Source: Sphingomonas sp.
GTDB lineage: Bacteria; Pseudomonadota; Alphaproteobacteria; Sphingomonadales; Sphingomonadaceae
Direction: 5' to 3'
NCBI RefSeq assembly: GCF_019746665.1
Contig: NZ_JAIERS010000010.1
Span: 1-50,954 of the forward strand
Length of the DNA: 50,954 nucleotides
Shown here: in pieces, positions 32,061 through 41,093 of the stretch
How positions within the stretch are numbered: position 1 is the stretch's first letter
Layout of the letters: the number at the start of each line of letters is the position of its first letter
Notes under the pieces: model-generated
Told to the model about the DNA's origin: nothing
What the model saw: the letters and a program-made list of their open reading frames with translations, nothing else
Databases searched by the model: none
Position numbers and translations under genes: made by a program

Positions 32061-32978
32061 TCAGGCGCTGCCCACCACCAGACAGCCGAGGAACATCAGC
32101 GCCCCCGCGCCGCGATTGGCGCGGAAGCGGGCGAGCGCGCCGGCGCCGTCATCGGGATCGAGCGTCGCCACTTGCCAGGCGAGATGCCCCGCGACCGGCA
32201 GCAGCGCGAGCAGCGCCAGCGGATCGGGTCGCGCGCCCCACACCGCCAGCGCCCACAGGCCGATCGCGAGCAGGTAAAAGCCCGCCACCCCCGGCCGCAC
32301 CCGCGCCCCCAGCGCCCGCGCGGAGGAACGCACGCCGATCAGCGCGTCGTCATCACGGTCTTGCAGGGCATAGATGGTGTCATAGCCGACCACCCAGGCC
32401 ACGCTGCCGGCATAGAGCGCCAGGCCCGGCCAGACGAACCCGCCGCTCGCCTCGACCCAGCCGACCAGCGCCGCCCAGGAGAAGACCATGCCGAGCCAGG
32501 CCTGCGGCCACCAGGTGATGCGCTTCATGAACGGATAGGCGGCGACCAGCGCCAGGCTCGCGAGCGACACCAATTGCGCGGGGAGGTGGAGCTGGAACAG
32601 CACCACCAGCCCCACCAGGCACAGCAGCACCAGCCACGCCCAGGCAGCCTTGAGCGACACCGCGCCCGAGGCGAGCGGCCGCTTGGCGGTGCGCGCGACC
32701 TGCGCGTCGAGGTCGCGATCGACGATGTCGTTATAGACGCATCCCGCCCCGCGCATCGCCACCGCGCCGAGCAGCAGCCACAGGATCAAATCCCAGCGCG
32801 CGACGGCCGCGCCGGCGAGCGCGACGCTCCATGCGCCGGGCCAGAACAGCAGCCACCAGCCGATCGGCCGATCGAAGCGGGCGAGCGCGGCGAAGGGGCG
32901 CGCCCGCGCCGGCAAATGCCGCCACAGCCCCTGCAGTTCGATATCGGGAACGGCCTCCATCGCGCGCGGCTGTGCCAT
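32061..32978 (-). CDS. ubiA: 4-hydroxybenzoate polyprenyltransferase UbiA
   Basis: UbiA attaches the polyprenyl tail to 4-hydroxybenzoate in ubiquinone synthesis at the inner membrane. The 305-aa product has about eight transmembrane helices and both Asp-rich motifs: NDIVDRDLDAQVART and YALQDRDDDALIGV. RPIGWWLLFWPGAWS near the N-terminus is also typical. The ATG at 32978 was taken; an in-frame ATG at 32960 is possible, and neither has a clear ribosome site. The gene lies 39 bp from pmbA on the same strand. Confidence 0.95.
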   Translation of the reverse strand: MAQPRAMEAVPDIELQGLWRHLPARARPFAALARFDRPIGWWLLFWPGAWSVALAGAAVARWDLILWLLLGAVAMRGAGCVYNDIVDRDLDAQVARTAKRPLASGAVSLKAAWAWLVLLCLVGLVVLFQLHLPAQLVSLASLALVAAYPFMKRITWWPQAWLGMVFSWAALVGWVEASGGFVWPGLALYAGSVAWVVGYDTIYALQDRDDDALIGVRSSARALGARVRPGVAGFYLLAIGLWALAVWGARPDPLALLALLPVAGHLAWQVATLDPDDGAGALARFRANRGAGALMFLGCLVVGSA

Positions 32979-33044
32979 GCGCGCGGCGTGGGGGCAATTG
33001 GGCGCGCGGCATGGCCGGCCCGGCGGCCGCTGCGCCTGAGTTCC

Positions 33045-33136
33045 ACCCACCCCAACCCCTCCCTTGTAGGGAGGGGCGATGCTACCGCCAAAGCCAGCCT
33101 AAAGCCCCTCCCTCCTAGGGAGGGGTTGGGGTGGGT
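33045..33136. repeat. Palindromic intergenic repeat (two hairpins in a larger inverted repeat)
   Basis: A 19-bp inverted repeat (ACCCACCCCAACCCCTCCC at 33045-33063 and its complement at 33118-33136) encloses two near-identical hairpins, each with CCCCTCCCT and AGGGAGGGG arms: 33056-33076 (loop TGT) and 33105-33125 (loop CCT). The outer and inner pairings are mutually exclusive. It fills the space between the serine protease gene and ubiA. A related but longer element lies at 42141-42261. Confidence 0.85.
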
Positions 33137-33168
33137 ATGGCCGGACGCCTGCCAGCCTGGAAACCCCC

Positions 33169-34665
33169 TCACCCCGCCGGTGTGCAATCATAGCTCACCC
33201 ACTCATCGGGGCGCGCCGGCAGGATCGCCCGGATCGCGTCCTGCGCCTGGGCGAACTCGCTCAATTGCGCGGGGTCGCGGGTGCAGGCCTTCAGCGTCAT
33301 CGCCTCGCGCAGCTTGCGCGCGCGCGCCATTTCGCGGGCGCCGAGATAGTAGCGATTCTCGGTATAGATGCCGAGTTCGGGCCGATAATCGAGCAGCGAC
33401 ACGGTCTGCTCGCCCTGCGGCACCAGCAGCCGCTCCCATTGGCGGCCATTCTCGACATATTGGGTGCGGCCGTTGACACAGCCATCGCCGCGCCAGTCGA
33501 GCGGCATGTCGCGCGGTACGGTGAGGTTGATGCGGCTGCGCGCCGGCACCGGGCGGCAAAGGAGCTTGCCCGCCATCGTCCGCTGTCCCGCGACGGTCGC
33601 CGCCGCGATGCTTGGCAAGGTGACGGTGCCCGTCGGCCGCAGGAAGAAGGTGAGCAGCGCCGCGATCGCGAGCACGCCGCCGCCGATCACCCAGCTCCGC
33701 GCCGGCCGCCCCTGTGACCCCCGCAGCGCGCCCCATCCAGCGAGGGTCGCGCCGAGCACCAGCAGCAGCGTCGCCGCGCCGATAAAGTTCTCGCGCAGCC
33801 ACAGCTGGCGCTCGCGCATCGTTTCGATCGCCGCGTCGCGCTTGGCGGCGGCCGCGCTCGCCGCCTTGGCATCCGCGTCGGCGAGCTGTTCCGCGCGCGC
33901 GGCGGCGGCGGCCTCGTCCTGCTTCAGCCGATCCTCGACGCTCACGCAATCGGCGCCCGTGGAAGCGTAAGCCTGCCCCGCCTCGCGCAGGAAGGCGGCG
34001 AATTCGGTGTCGGCGATCGCGAAGCCGAAGGTCGAATCGCCCTCCTCGGCGCGGGTGATCGCCGAATTGACCCCGATCACTCGCCCGCATTGATCGAGCA
34101 GCGGCCCGCCCGAATTGCCGCGCGCGATGCCGGCGGTGTGAAGCAGCACCTCGACGCTCGTCAGCCGCCGGCGCCCGGCATAGCCGCCCTGGCTGCGCAC
34201 CGGGCTCAGCGGCTTGATGAAATCGACGGCGCTCTGCGCGGTCGCGAGATCGACATTGCCCGGATAGCCGAGCGCAACCACCGTCTCACCATCGTTCACC
34301 GGCCCGGGATAAAGCGTGAGCGGCGGCAGCGTCGCGCCGCTGAATTCGATCAGCGCCAGGTCGCGCTTGGGATCATAGGCGATCAGCCGCCCGCGAAAGC
34401 TCTTGTCGCCCTCGCTCGGCACCACCCCGATCACCACATTGTCGGGATAGCGCGCGGCTAGCTCCACGACATGCGCGTTGGTGACGATGCGGTTGGGCGC
34501 GATCGCGAAGCCGCTGCCATGGCCGAAGCCGACAATCTCGCCATCGGTGGAGGCGATGGTGACGACGCGCACCACGCCCCGGCCCGCGGTCGAAATATCA
34601 TCCGCCCGCGCCGGAGCGGCGAGGCCGAGCAGGAGCAGCAGAGCGAGGAGCAGGCGCGCGATCAT
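33169..34665 (-). CDS. Membrane-anchored trypsin-like serine protease
   Basis: The 498-aa product has a signal peptide (MIARLLLALLLLLGLAAPARA), then a trypsin-like protease domain with His65 (VTNAHVV), Asp102 (KRDLALIEF) and Ser185 (ARGNSGGPLL). There is no PDZ domain. A charged, alanine-rich coiled coil (about 235-285), two transmembrane helices (about 290-340) and a C-terminal domain with paired cysteines (LLCRP, GDGCVNGRTQY, KACTRD, YDCTPAG) follow. It is HtrA-like in the catalytic part only. It may cleave envelope substrates; the C-terminal domain is unrecognised. CTAAGA 13 nt upstream suggests a leaderless mRNA. Confidence 0.85.
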   Translation of the reverse strand: MIARLLLALLLLLGLAAPARADDISTAGRGVVRVVTIASTDGEIVGFGHGSGFAIAPNRIVTNAHVVELAARYPDNVVIGVVPSEGDKSFRGRLIAYDPKRDLALIEFSGATLPPLTLYPGPVNDGETVVALGYPGNVDLATAQSAVDFIKPLSPVRSQGGYAGRRRLTSVEVLLHTAGIARGNSGGPLLDQCGRVIGVNSAITRAEEGDSTFGFAIADTEFAAFLREAGQAYASTGADCVSVEDRLKQDEAAAAARAEQLADADAKAASAAAAKRDAAIETMRERQLWLRENFIGAATLLLVLGATLAGWGALRGSQGRPARSWVIGGGVLAIAALLTFFLRPTGTVTLPSIAAATVAGQRTMAGKLLCRPVPARSRINLTVPRDMPLDWRGDGCVNGRTQYVENGRQWERLLVPQGEQTVSLLDYRPELGIYTENRYYLGAREMARARKLREAMTLKACTRDPAQLSEFAQAQDAIRAILPARPDEWVSYDCTPAG

Positions 34666-34672
34666 CGCGCCC

Positions 34673-34678
34673 TCTTAG
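34673..34678 (-). promoter_or_regulatory. Candidate -10 element upstream of the serine protease gene
   Basis: CTAAGA on the minus strand begins 13 nt before the ATG at 34665, and the intervening GGGCGCG is not a spaced Shine-Dalgarno. It belongs to the CTARRR set described in the findings. Confidence 0.35.
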
Positions 34679-34705
34679 CGTGCCCGCCGCCGCCCCGCCA
34701 TCGGA

Positions 34706-34993
34706 TCAGACGCGATAGACGCTCACCTCGGTAACGACCCCGCCGACGAACGCCTTGCCCGAACACAGCAAGGCAAGCGCGCCCGGCGGGGTCGCGACGC
34801 CGGCGACGACACGCGCGTGCAACACGTCGTCGGTCGCGATCGGGATATGCTCGCGATCGAGCAGGATCACGGTCGCCTCGCCATCATTGCCTATCCTGCT
34901 GCACTGTCCCCAGACGATCTCGTTTCCCCAGATGATCAGGGACAAGTCGTCCAACGATGAGGATTTGTCCGCTGAGATCGCCTTGATGCTCAT
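34706..34993 (-). CDS. Hypothetical protein (95 aa)
   Basis: The product is not recognised. It reads MSIKAISADKSSSLDDLSLI, WGNEIVWGQCSRIGNDGEATV, LLDREHIPIATDDVLHARVV and ends GGVVTEVSVYRV, a beta-rich soluble protein without a signal peptide. The start has strong support from GGAAGGAAC just upstream of the ATG. It lies between the lipoprotein gene (20 nt upstream, same strand) and the serine protease gene, so it is probably co-transcribed with the lipoprotein. Confidence 0.65.
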   Translation of the reverse strand: MSIKAISADKSSSLDDLSLIIWGNEIVWGQCSRIGNDGEATVILLDREHIPIATDDVLHARVVAGVATPPGALALLCSGKAFVGGVVTEVSVYRV

Positions 34994-35012
34994 GGCTGTT
35001 CCTTCCGTCTGT

Positions 35013-35990
35013 TCAGGGCACGGGAGCGGCGGGCGGCACGGCGGGCGCGGCAGGCGCGGGGATGCCCCAGGCGGTTATCGCCGCTTGAAGATCCGCCTTG
35101 CTGCACAAGGATTTGGTGATCTGCTCCAGCAAGGCGTCGCGCACCTCGTCCTCGCTGAGCGCCACACCCGCCGCATCCTTCACCGGCACCCCCGCCTGCG
35201 CCGCGATCGCCTGCAACTTGGGCAGGTTGGCGGCGCCGGTCAGCCCGCGCAAATGGCTGGCGAGCTGCCCGCGCAGCACGAAGCTGTCGGGCGCGGGGAC
35301 ACAGGCGCGAGTCGCGGCGACGTTGAACGCGGCCTGGCGCGCATCGTCCGAGGCCGATCGGCTGAGCTTCTGGAGCGCGGTGTCGAGGCTGGGGGCACCT
35401 TCATAAGCGCGCAGGTCGATCAGCGCGATTTCCAGCGGATAGTCGCTGATGGGCTGCTTCATGCCGGTGAGCAGCGCGACCTTGGCCTGATCGCGTGCGG
35501 CGTTCATCTCGTCGATCAAGGCGGACAGCGTGCGCTCATAAAACACGTCCCGGCTGATCGCGGCGCGGCTGCCGGTAACGGCGGTCGCGCTCGCCGCCAG
35601 GCCACGCGCCGCCCCCGCGCCGGCGACCGAGGCGGCACCGCTCAGACCGAAACCAAGAATATCGAGCGCGAGCCCGCTACCCCGAAATTGTCGCGACAAA
35701 TGCCGCAAGAACTGCTGGTAGCGGTAATCAATCGCCTGAATCTGCAACCCGATGAATTTATCGCGCGCGAGCTTGGCCTGGGCCAGCTGCGTTGCCGTGG
35801 GGATACCACTTCTAATCGCGGCGGAAACATCGCCCTGCGCCTTCAGATAGTCATAGTCCTTGGCCTGCTTGAGCACGGGTTTTTCGGAAATAGTGGGCTG
35901 GGGCCGTGCATCGAAAGACGCGCAAGCTGATAGCATGAACAATGCAATAAAGCAGCCATGCATAGCCGGCGCTCGGCTTCGCATCGTCAT
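35013..35990 (-). CDS. Putative lipoprotein of unknown function
   Basis: The 325-aa product has a lipoprotein signal peptide ending in LSAC (Cys23 lipobox in FMLSACASF), so it should be anchored to the envelope. The remainder is largely helical (YLKAQGDVSAAIRSGIPTATQL, FYERTLSALIDEMNAARDQ) with a small Gly/Ala-rich hydrophobic patch and a Pro/Ala-rich C-terminus. No family was recognised. GGGAGG lies seven bases before the ATG at 35990. The first 350 bases are clearly less GC-rich than the flanking priA and pmbA genes, which may indicate acquired DNA. Confidence 0.7.
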   Translation of the reverse strand: MTMRSRAPAMHGCFIALFMLSACASFDARPQPTISEKPVLKQAKDYDYLKAQGDVSAAIRSGIPTATQLAQAKLARDKFIGLQIQAIDYRYQQFLRHLSRQFRGSGLALDILGFGLSGAASVAGAGAARGLAASATAVTGSRAAISRDVFYERTLSALIDEMNAARDQAKVALLTGMKQPISDYPLEIALIDLRAYEGAPSLDTALQKLSRSASDDARQAAFNVAATRACVPAPDSFVLRGQLASHLRGLTGAANLPKLQAIAAQAGVPVKDAAGVALSEDEVRDALLEQITKSLCSKADLQAAITAWGIPAPAAPAVPPAAPVP

Positions 35991-36070
35991 CGAAACGCCT
36001 CCCTTATTCAGGGCGTGAACGACATGATCGTTTCACATCATACGCGATCGGCACTTGGTTTGCCATGGAC

Positions 36071-38236
36071 TCACAAGAAATTATAAGGGTCCACATCCAC
36101 CGTCACGCGCACTTTGGCGGGCCAGGCGAGGCCGCCGAGCCATTCCCGGATCACGCCCTGCACATCCAGCGCGCGCCGCGCATGGACGAGCAGGCGGAAG
36201 CGGTGCCGCCCGCGCAGCATCGCGAGCGGGGCGGGGGCGGGGCCGAACACTTCCATCCCCTCGGGCGCGGGGGCGCGCTCGCGGATCAGCTTGGCGCTGA
36301 GCTCGGCGGCGACCTTGTCCTCGCTCGACACGATGATCGCCGCGAAGCGCCCGAACGGCGGCGCCCCCGCCTCGCGCCGCGCCTCGGTCTCCGCGGCATA
36401 AAAAGCCTCGCGGTCGCCCGCCACCAGCGCCTGCAGCACCGGCGCGCGCGGATCATAGCTTTGCAGGAAAACCCGCCCCGGCTTCGCCCCGCGCCCCGCG
36501 CGCCCCGCGACCTGGGCGATCTGCTGGAAAGTGCGCTCCGCCGCGCGCAGATCACCCCCCTTCAGCGTCAAATCGGCATCGACCACGCCGACCAAAGTCA
36601 GCTCGGGGAAGTGATAGCCCTTCGTCACCAGCTGGGTGCCGATCACCAGATCAATATCGCGCGCCTCCATCCGGTGGACGAACTCGGCGGCCTTGGCGGG
36701 GGACCAGATCGTGTCGGAGGTGACGATCGCGCGCTTCGCCTCCGGCCAGAGCAACGCCGCTTCATCAGCGATGCGCTCGACCCCCGGGCCGCACGCGACG
36801 AGCGTATCGGGGTTGGCGCATTCGGGGCACACTTCCGGCACGCGCTCGATATGGCCGCAATGATGGCAGGCGAGCCGCGCGACGAGCCGGTGCTCGACCA
36901 TCCAGGCGGTGCAATTGGGGCACTGGAAACGGTGCCCGCAGGTGCGGCAGAGCGTCAGCGGCGCATAGCCGCGCCGGTTGAGGAACAGCAGCACCTGCTC
37001 GTGCCGCGCCAGCGTCTCGTCGATCGCGGCGACGAGTTTGGGCGAGAGCCAGCGCCCGCGCTCGGGCGGCTCGGCGATCAGGTCGATCGCCTCGATGCTC
37101 GGCAGTTGTGCGGGGCCGTAGCGGCCGGGGAGCGTCACCTCGGCATAGCGGCCGAGCGCCACCTGATGCCGCGTCTCGATCGCGGGCGTCGCCGAGGCCA
37201 GCACCACCGCGCAGCCTTCGAACTTGCCGCGCATCACCGCTACGTCGCGCGCGTGGTAATGGACGCCTTCTTCCTGCTTGAAGCTCGTCTCATGCGCTTC
37301 GTCGACCACGATCAGCCCGAGCCGGGCATAGGGCAGGAACAAGGCCGATCGCGCGCCCACCGTCACCAGCGCCTCGCCGCTCGCGATCGCGCGCCAGGCA
37401 CGGCGGCGCTGCGATTGGCGCAGGTCCGAATGCCAGGCGACCGGCGCCACGCCGAAGCGCTGGGCGAAGCGCTTCAGGAACGGCTCGGTAAGCGCGATCT
37501 CGGGGAGCAGGACGAGGCTTTGCTTGCCCGCGCGGATCGCCGCCGCGATGGCCTCGAAATACACCTCGGTCTTGCCCGATCCGGTGACGCCATCGAGCAG
37601 GATCGGCGCGAACTCGGCGGCCGTCACCGCCCCGATCAGCCGGTCCGCCGCCTCGGCTTGTGCGGGGGATAGGGTGGGCGCCGCGTGATCGGGGTCGGGC
37701 GCGTCGAACGGCGCGTCGAGCGCCACTTCCACCGCCTCGACCGCGCCCGCCTTCACCAGCCCCCGGATCACCGCGTCGCTCACCCCCGCCGCCAGAGCCA
37801 GCTCGCGCACCAGCCCCTGCCGGCTGGCGATCCGCTCCAATGCCTGCGCGCGTTGCGGGGTGAGCCGATCGGGCACCTCCCCCGTCGCGCGATATTCGAG
37901 CAAGGTGCGTCCGCCCTCGAGCGCGGAGGAAGAGGGCATCGCCATCCGCAGCACCGCCGCGAGCGGGGCGAGATAATAATCGGCCGTCCATTCGATCAGC
38001 CGCCGCAGGGGCGCCCCGATCGGCGGCGCGTCGGCGACGGCGAGCAGATTGCGGAGCCGGTTGTCGCCCACCGGCTCGGCGGGCAGGCGGTCCTCTTCCC
38101 ACACCACGCCGAGCAGCTGGCGCGGTCCGAGCGGTGCGGTGACAATGCTGCCGGGCACCACCGCCATCCCCTGCGGCACCCGGTAATCGAGCGGCCCCAG
38201 CGCATTGTTCATCAGGATCACACGCGCCCGGGCCAT
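36071..38236 (-). CDS. priA: Primosomal protein N' (replication restart helicase PriA)
   Basis: PriA recognises stalled forks and reloads the replisome. The 721-aa product has the N-terminal 3'-DNA-binding domain, helicase Walker [15 protein letters not shown], the DEAH box [15 protein letters not shown], and the zinc-binding cysteine block [13 protein letters not shown] ... [17 protein letters not shown], then motif [11 protein letters not shown]. The ATG at 38236 ([14 protein letters not shown]) is preferred; the frame continues upstream across the fsa gene antisense. It is divergent from fsa with a 97-bp spacer. Confidence 0.97.
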   Translation of the reverse strand: MARARVILMNNALGPLDYRVPQGMAVVPGSIVTAPLGPRQLLGVVWEEDRLPAEPVGDNRLRNLLAVADAPPIGAPLRRLIEWTADYYLAPLAAVLRMAMPSSSALEGGRTLLEYRATGEVPDRLTPQRAQALERIASRQGLVRELALAAGVSDAVIRGLVKAGAVEAVEVALDAPFDAPDPDHAAPTLSPAQAEAADRLIGAVTAAEFAPILLDGVTGSGKTEVYFEAIAAAIRAGKQSLVLLPEIALTEPFLKRFAQRFGVAPVAWHSDLRQSQRRRAWRAIASGEALVTVGARSALFLPYARLGLIVVDEAHETSFKQEEGVHYHARDVAVMRGKFEGCAVVLASATPAIETRHQVALGRYAEVTLPGRYGPAQLPSIEAIDLIAEPPERGRWLSPKLVAAIDETLARHEQVLLFLNRRGYAPLTLCRTCGHRFQCPNCTAWMVEHRLVARLACHHCGHIERVPEVCPECANPDTLVACGPGVERIADEAALLWPEAKRAIVTSDTIWSPAKAAEFVHRMEARDIDLVIGTQLVTKGYHFPELTLVGVVDADLTLKGGDLRAAERTFQQIAQVAGRAGRGAKPGRVFLQSYDPRAPVLQALVAGDREAFYAAETEARREAGAPPFGRFAAIIVSSEDKVAAELSAKLIRERAPAPEGMEVFGPAPAPLAMLRGRHRFRLLVHARRALDVQGVIREWLGGLAWPAKVRVTVDVDPYNFL

Positions 38237-38333
38237 GCGCGCTAGATCGACGCGCGCCGCGGCAAAGGCAAGCTTTCGCCGCGCCGCGCTTTGGGTTAGG
38301 CGGCGCGCGACACCGCTTTGCGAGGGGCCTCCC

Positions 38334-38987
38334 ATGAAATTCTTCGTCGATACCGCCGATACGTCCGAAATCCGCGATCTCGCCGCCTCGGGGCTGGTCG
38401 ACGGGGTGACGACCAACCCCTCGCTCATCGCCAAATCGGGCCGGCAATTCCTGGAAGTGGTCGAGGAAATCTGCGGCATCACCGATGGGCCGGTGTCGGC
38501 CGAAGTGGTCGCGCTCGATCATGCCGAAATGATGCGCGAGGCCGAAATCCTGCGCAGGATCGCCGACAACGTCACGATCAAGGTGCCGCTCACCATCGAG
38601 GGGCTCAAGACCTGCAAAGCGCTGACCGATGACGGCACGATGGTGAACGTGACGCTGTGCTTCTCGGCGAACCAGGCGCTGCTCGCGGCCAAGGCGGGGG
38701 CGACCTTCATCTCGCCCTTCGTCGGCCGGCACGACGATGTGGGCTTCGACGGGATGGAGCTGATCCGCGACATCCGCCTGATCTATGACAATTACGCCTT
38801 CGACACCGAAATCCTGGTCGCGAGCGTGCGCCATCCGGTGCACATTCTGGAAAGCGCCCGGATCGGCGCCGACGTGATGACCGCGCCGCCGGCGGTGATC
38901 CGCCAGCTGGTGAAGCACCCGCTGACCGATAAGGGGATCGAGGGGTTTCTCGCGGACTGGGCGAAGACCGGGCAGAGCATCGGGTAA
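38334..38987 (+). CDS. fsa: Fructose-6-phosphate aldolase / transaldolase (TalC/FSA type)
   Basis: The 217-aa product is a small transaldolase-family enzyme of the decameric TalC/FSA group. The Schiff-base lysine is Lys83 in NVTIKVPLT, and the family reads [53 protein letters not shown] and [19 protein letters not shown]. Whether it acts as fructose-6-phosphate aldolase or true transaldolase cannot be read from this. GAGGGG precedes the ATG at 38334. It lies in the priA-fsa-xerC neighbourhood common in sphingomonads. Confidence 0.95.
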   Translation: MKFFVDTADTSEIRDLAASGLVDGVTTNPSLIAKSGRQFLEVVEEICGITDGPVSAEVVALDHAEMMREAEILRRIADNVTIKVPLTIEGLKTCKALTDDGTMVNVTLCFSANQALLAAKAGATFISPFVGRHDDVGFDGMELIRDIRLIYDNYAFDTEILVASVRHPVHILESARIGADVMTAPPAVIRQLVKHPLTDKGIEGFLADWAKTGQSIG

Positions 38988-39067
38988 CAAGCCCGACCTC
39001 CGGCGCGCGTGCCGCTGAACCAATCGCCGCGCGCCAGCACCGCTGACTGCTTTCGGAGATTCGCTTG

Positions 39068-39808
39068 ATGCCGCCGATCCTGCTCATTCACGGCCTGATC
39101 GGCTCGCTCTCCGCGCCCGCGATCTTGCGCGCCTTTGGTGAGGCCGAGGTGCTGGCACCCGATCTGCTCGGTTATGGCACGGCCCATGCGGCTGCCCCGG
39201 TCGACTGGACACTCGCGGATCAGGCCGATCATCTCGCCGGGTGGCTCGATCGGGCGGGGATAGCGGAGCCCGTCCATCTTGTCGGTCATTCGGTGGGCGG
39301 CGCGGTCGCGGTGCTGTTCGCGCGTCGTTATCCAGGCCGGACAGCGTCGCTCACCAGCGTCGAGGGCAATTTCACGCTGGGCGACGCCTTCTGGTCGCAG
39401 CAGATCGCCCGCCAACCGCTGGCCGAGGTTGGGGCAACGCTGGCCGGGTTTCGCGCCGATGTCACCGGATGGCTCGCCGGCGCTGGGGTCGAACCGACGC
39501 CCGCGACACTCGAAATCGCGACGGATTGGCTGGCGCGTCAGCCCGCCGCGACGCTGCGCAATCAGGCGCAGGCGGTCGTCGCCGCGACCGGGCAGCCGGA
39601 GTATCTGGCCGATGTGCGCCACCTGCTCGACAGCGGCCTGCGCTTAAACCTGATCGCGGGCGAGCGCAGCCGCGCCGAATGGCACGTGCCCAACTGGGTA
39701 ATGGCGGCGGCGGCGCGCGATTGCGATCTACCGGGCTGCGGCCATTTGCTGATGCTGGAAGACCCGAATGGCTTCGCGGACGCGGTACTAGCCGGACTAA
39801 GCGATTAG
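39068..39808 (+). CDS. Alpha/beta-fold hydrolase
   Basis: The 246-aa product is an alpha/beta hydrolase with the oxyanion HG in LLIHGLIGS, the nucleophile elbow GHSVGG, an acid near LNLIAGERS and the catalytic histidine in GCGHLLMLEDPNGFA. It lacks a signal peptide. Family members include esterases, lactonases and haloperoxidase-like enzymes; no substrate can be assigned. GGAG lies about 12 bases before the ATG at 39068, just after an in-frame TTG. Confidence 0.85.
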   Translation: MPPILLIHGLIGSLSAPAILRAFGEAEVLAPDLLGYGTAHAAAPVDWTLADQADHLAGWLDRAGIAEPVHLVGHSVGGAVAVLFARRYPGRTASLTSVEGNFTLGDAFWSQQIARQPLAEVGATLAGFRADVTGWLAGAGVEPTPATLEIATDWLARQPAATLRNQAQAVVAATGQPEYLADVRHLLDSGLRLNLIAGERSRAEWHVPNWVMAAAARDCDLPGCGHLLMLEDPNGFADAVLAGLSD

Positions 39809-39939
39809 GGGCCAGGATAGGCCGAACCTGCGTGCACGGTTCGCTTACCTGTTATCCCGGTAGCGCGTGCGGAGCTGGCCTCTCAAGGTTCCACGTTCGA
39901 TTGGACGCTGCGACCCCCACGCGCTACGACGTTACCACC

Positions 39940-40212
39940 ATGGCACTGGAGCTGATCGGGAAAAATCTGCACCAAGACATCGGATGTTGCGCGAATGACG
40001 TTGATGATCTGGCTCGGTACGTGCTGGATTTTTTATCCGTCGAGGAGCGAGCGAAGCTTTGCGCCTATCTTGCCGACGCGCTGAACAGGCTTACCCCGTC
40101 GGAGCTGAAAGGTAGGTTGAATCGAACCTGCGCGGCGCACTACTTCACCTCGAAGGGCGCCGACCAGTTTTTGCGTTCGATATTCGCGCTTCTCCAAGCG
40201 GATGGCCGATAA
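39940..40212 (+). CDS. Small hypothetical protein upstream of xerC
   Basis: The 90-aa product is not recognised. It reads DDLARYVLDFLSVEERAKLC, AYLADALNRLTPSELKG and ends AAHYFTSKGADQFLRSIFAL, a small helical protein without a signal peptide. There is no ribosome binding site before the ATG, and codon use is less GC-biased than in its neighbours, so it could be a recent insertion. Its stop is two bases before the xerC ATG, which would make it the upstream member of a xerC operon. Confidence that it is translated is moderate. Confidence 0.5.
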   Translation: MALELIGKNLHQDIGCCANDVDDLARYVLDFLSVEERAKLCAYLADALNRLTPSELKGRLNRTCAAHYFTSKGADQFLRSIFALLQADGR

Positions 40213-40214
40213 CG

Positions 40215-41093
40215 ATGCACCCCCTCCCCCCCGCCTTCGCCGCGCATCTGGCGCGCGACAAGCGCCGCTCGCCGCACACGGTGCGCGCCTATCTGGCGAG
40301 CGCCGAGCGGTTGGTCGCTTTCCTCCAGGACCATTGGGGTCGCGCGATCGACGCGGCGGCGTTCGGCCAGCTCTCCGCCGCCGATCTGCGCGCTTTCCTG
40401 GCCGCCCGGCGCGCGGAGGGGCTCGGCAATGCTTCCGCCGCGCGTGAGCTGGCCGCGATCCGCGCGTTCCTGAAGTTCGCCGGCGCGCCCTGCCCGCCGC
40501 TCAAGGGGCCAGCCGTCAAGAAGAGCGTGCCGCGCCCGATCGCGCCGCACGAGGCGGTGGCGCTCGCCGACACGGTCGCCGAGGATGCCGCCGAACCCTG
40601 GATCGCCGCGCGCGACCTCGCGCTGCTGCTGCTCCTCTATGGCGCGGGCCTGCGCATCGGCGAGGCACTGGCGCTCCCCGGCGCGGCGCTGCCCTTGGGA
40701 GAGACGCTCGCTGTCACCGGCAAGCGCGCCAAGACGCGGATCGTGCCGCTGCTGCCCCAGGTGCGCGCGGCGATCGAGGATTATGCCTGGCGGCTGCCCT
40801 ATCCGCTCAAGCCCGACGCGCCGCTGTTCCGGGGCGCGAAGGGCGGCGCGCTCAATCCCGGCGTGGTGCGGCGCGCGGTGCGGCAGGCGCGGCGCACGCT
40901 CGGGCTCGGCGAGCGCACCACGCCGCATGCGCTGCGCCACAGCTTCGCGACGCATCTGCTCGGGCGCGGCGCCGATCTGCGCGCGCTGCAGGAGCTGCTC
41001 GGCCATGCAAGCCTCAGCTCGACACAGATCTACACCCAGGTCGATGCCGCGCAGCTGCTTGACATCTACCGCCACGCGCATCCGCGCGCGTGA
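40215..41093 (+). CDS. xerC: Tyrosine recombinase XerC
   Basis: This 292-aa site-specific recombinase resolves chromosome dimers at dif with XerD. It has the SAM-like N-terminal domain (HTVRAYLASAERLVAFLQ) and the catalytic set Arg147 (GAGLRIGEAL), Lys170, His238-x2-Arg241 (HALRHSFATHLL), His264 (LGHASLSSTQIY) and Tyr273. Placement near priA and fsa is usual for xerC in this group; xerD cannot be strictly excluded. Its TGA directly abuts the TCA that encodes the hpnL stop on the other strand. Confidence 0.92.
   Translation: MHPLPPAFAAHLARDKRRSPHTVRAYLASAERLVAFLQDHWGRAIDAAAFGQLSAADLRAFLAARRAEGLGNASAARELAAIRAFLKFAGAPCPPLKGPAVKKSVPRPIAPHEAVALADTVAEDAAEPWIAARDLALLLLLYGAGLRIGEALALPGAALPLGETLAVTGKRAKTRIVPLLPQVRAAIEDYAWRLPYPLKPDAPLFRGAKGGALNPGVVRRAVRQARRTLGLGERTTPHALRHSFATHLLGRGADLRALQELLGHASLSSTQIYTQVDAAQLLDIYRHAHPRA

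Noticed and set aside
36065..37672. A 535-codon open frame antisense to priA
   Set aside because: It mirrors the priA coding bias and has no motif of its own; priA retains all helicase and zinc motifs.
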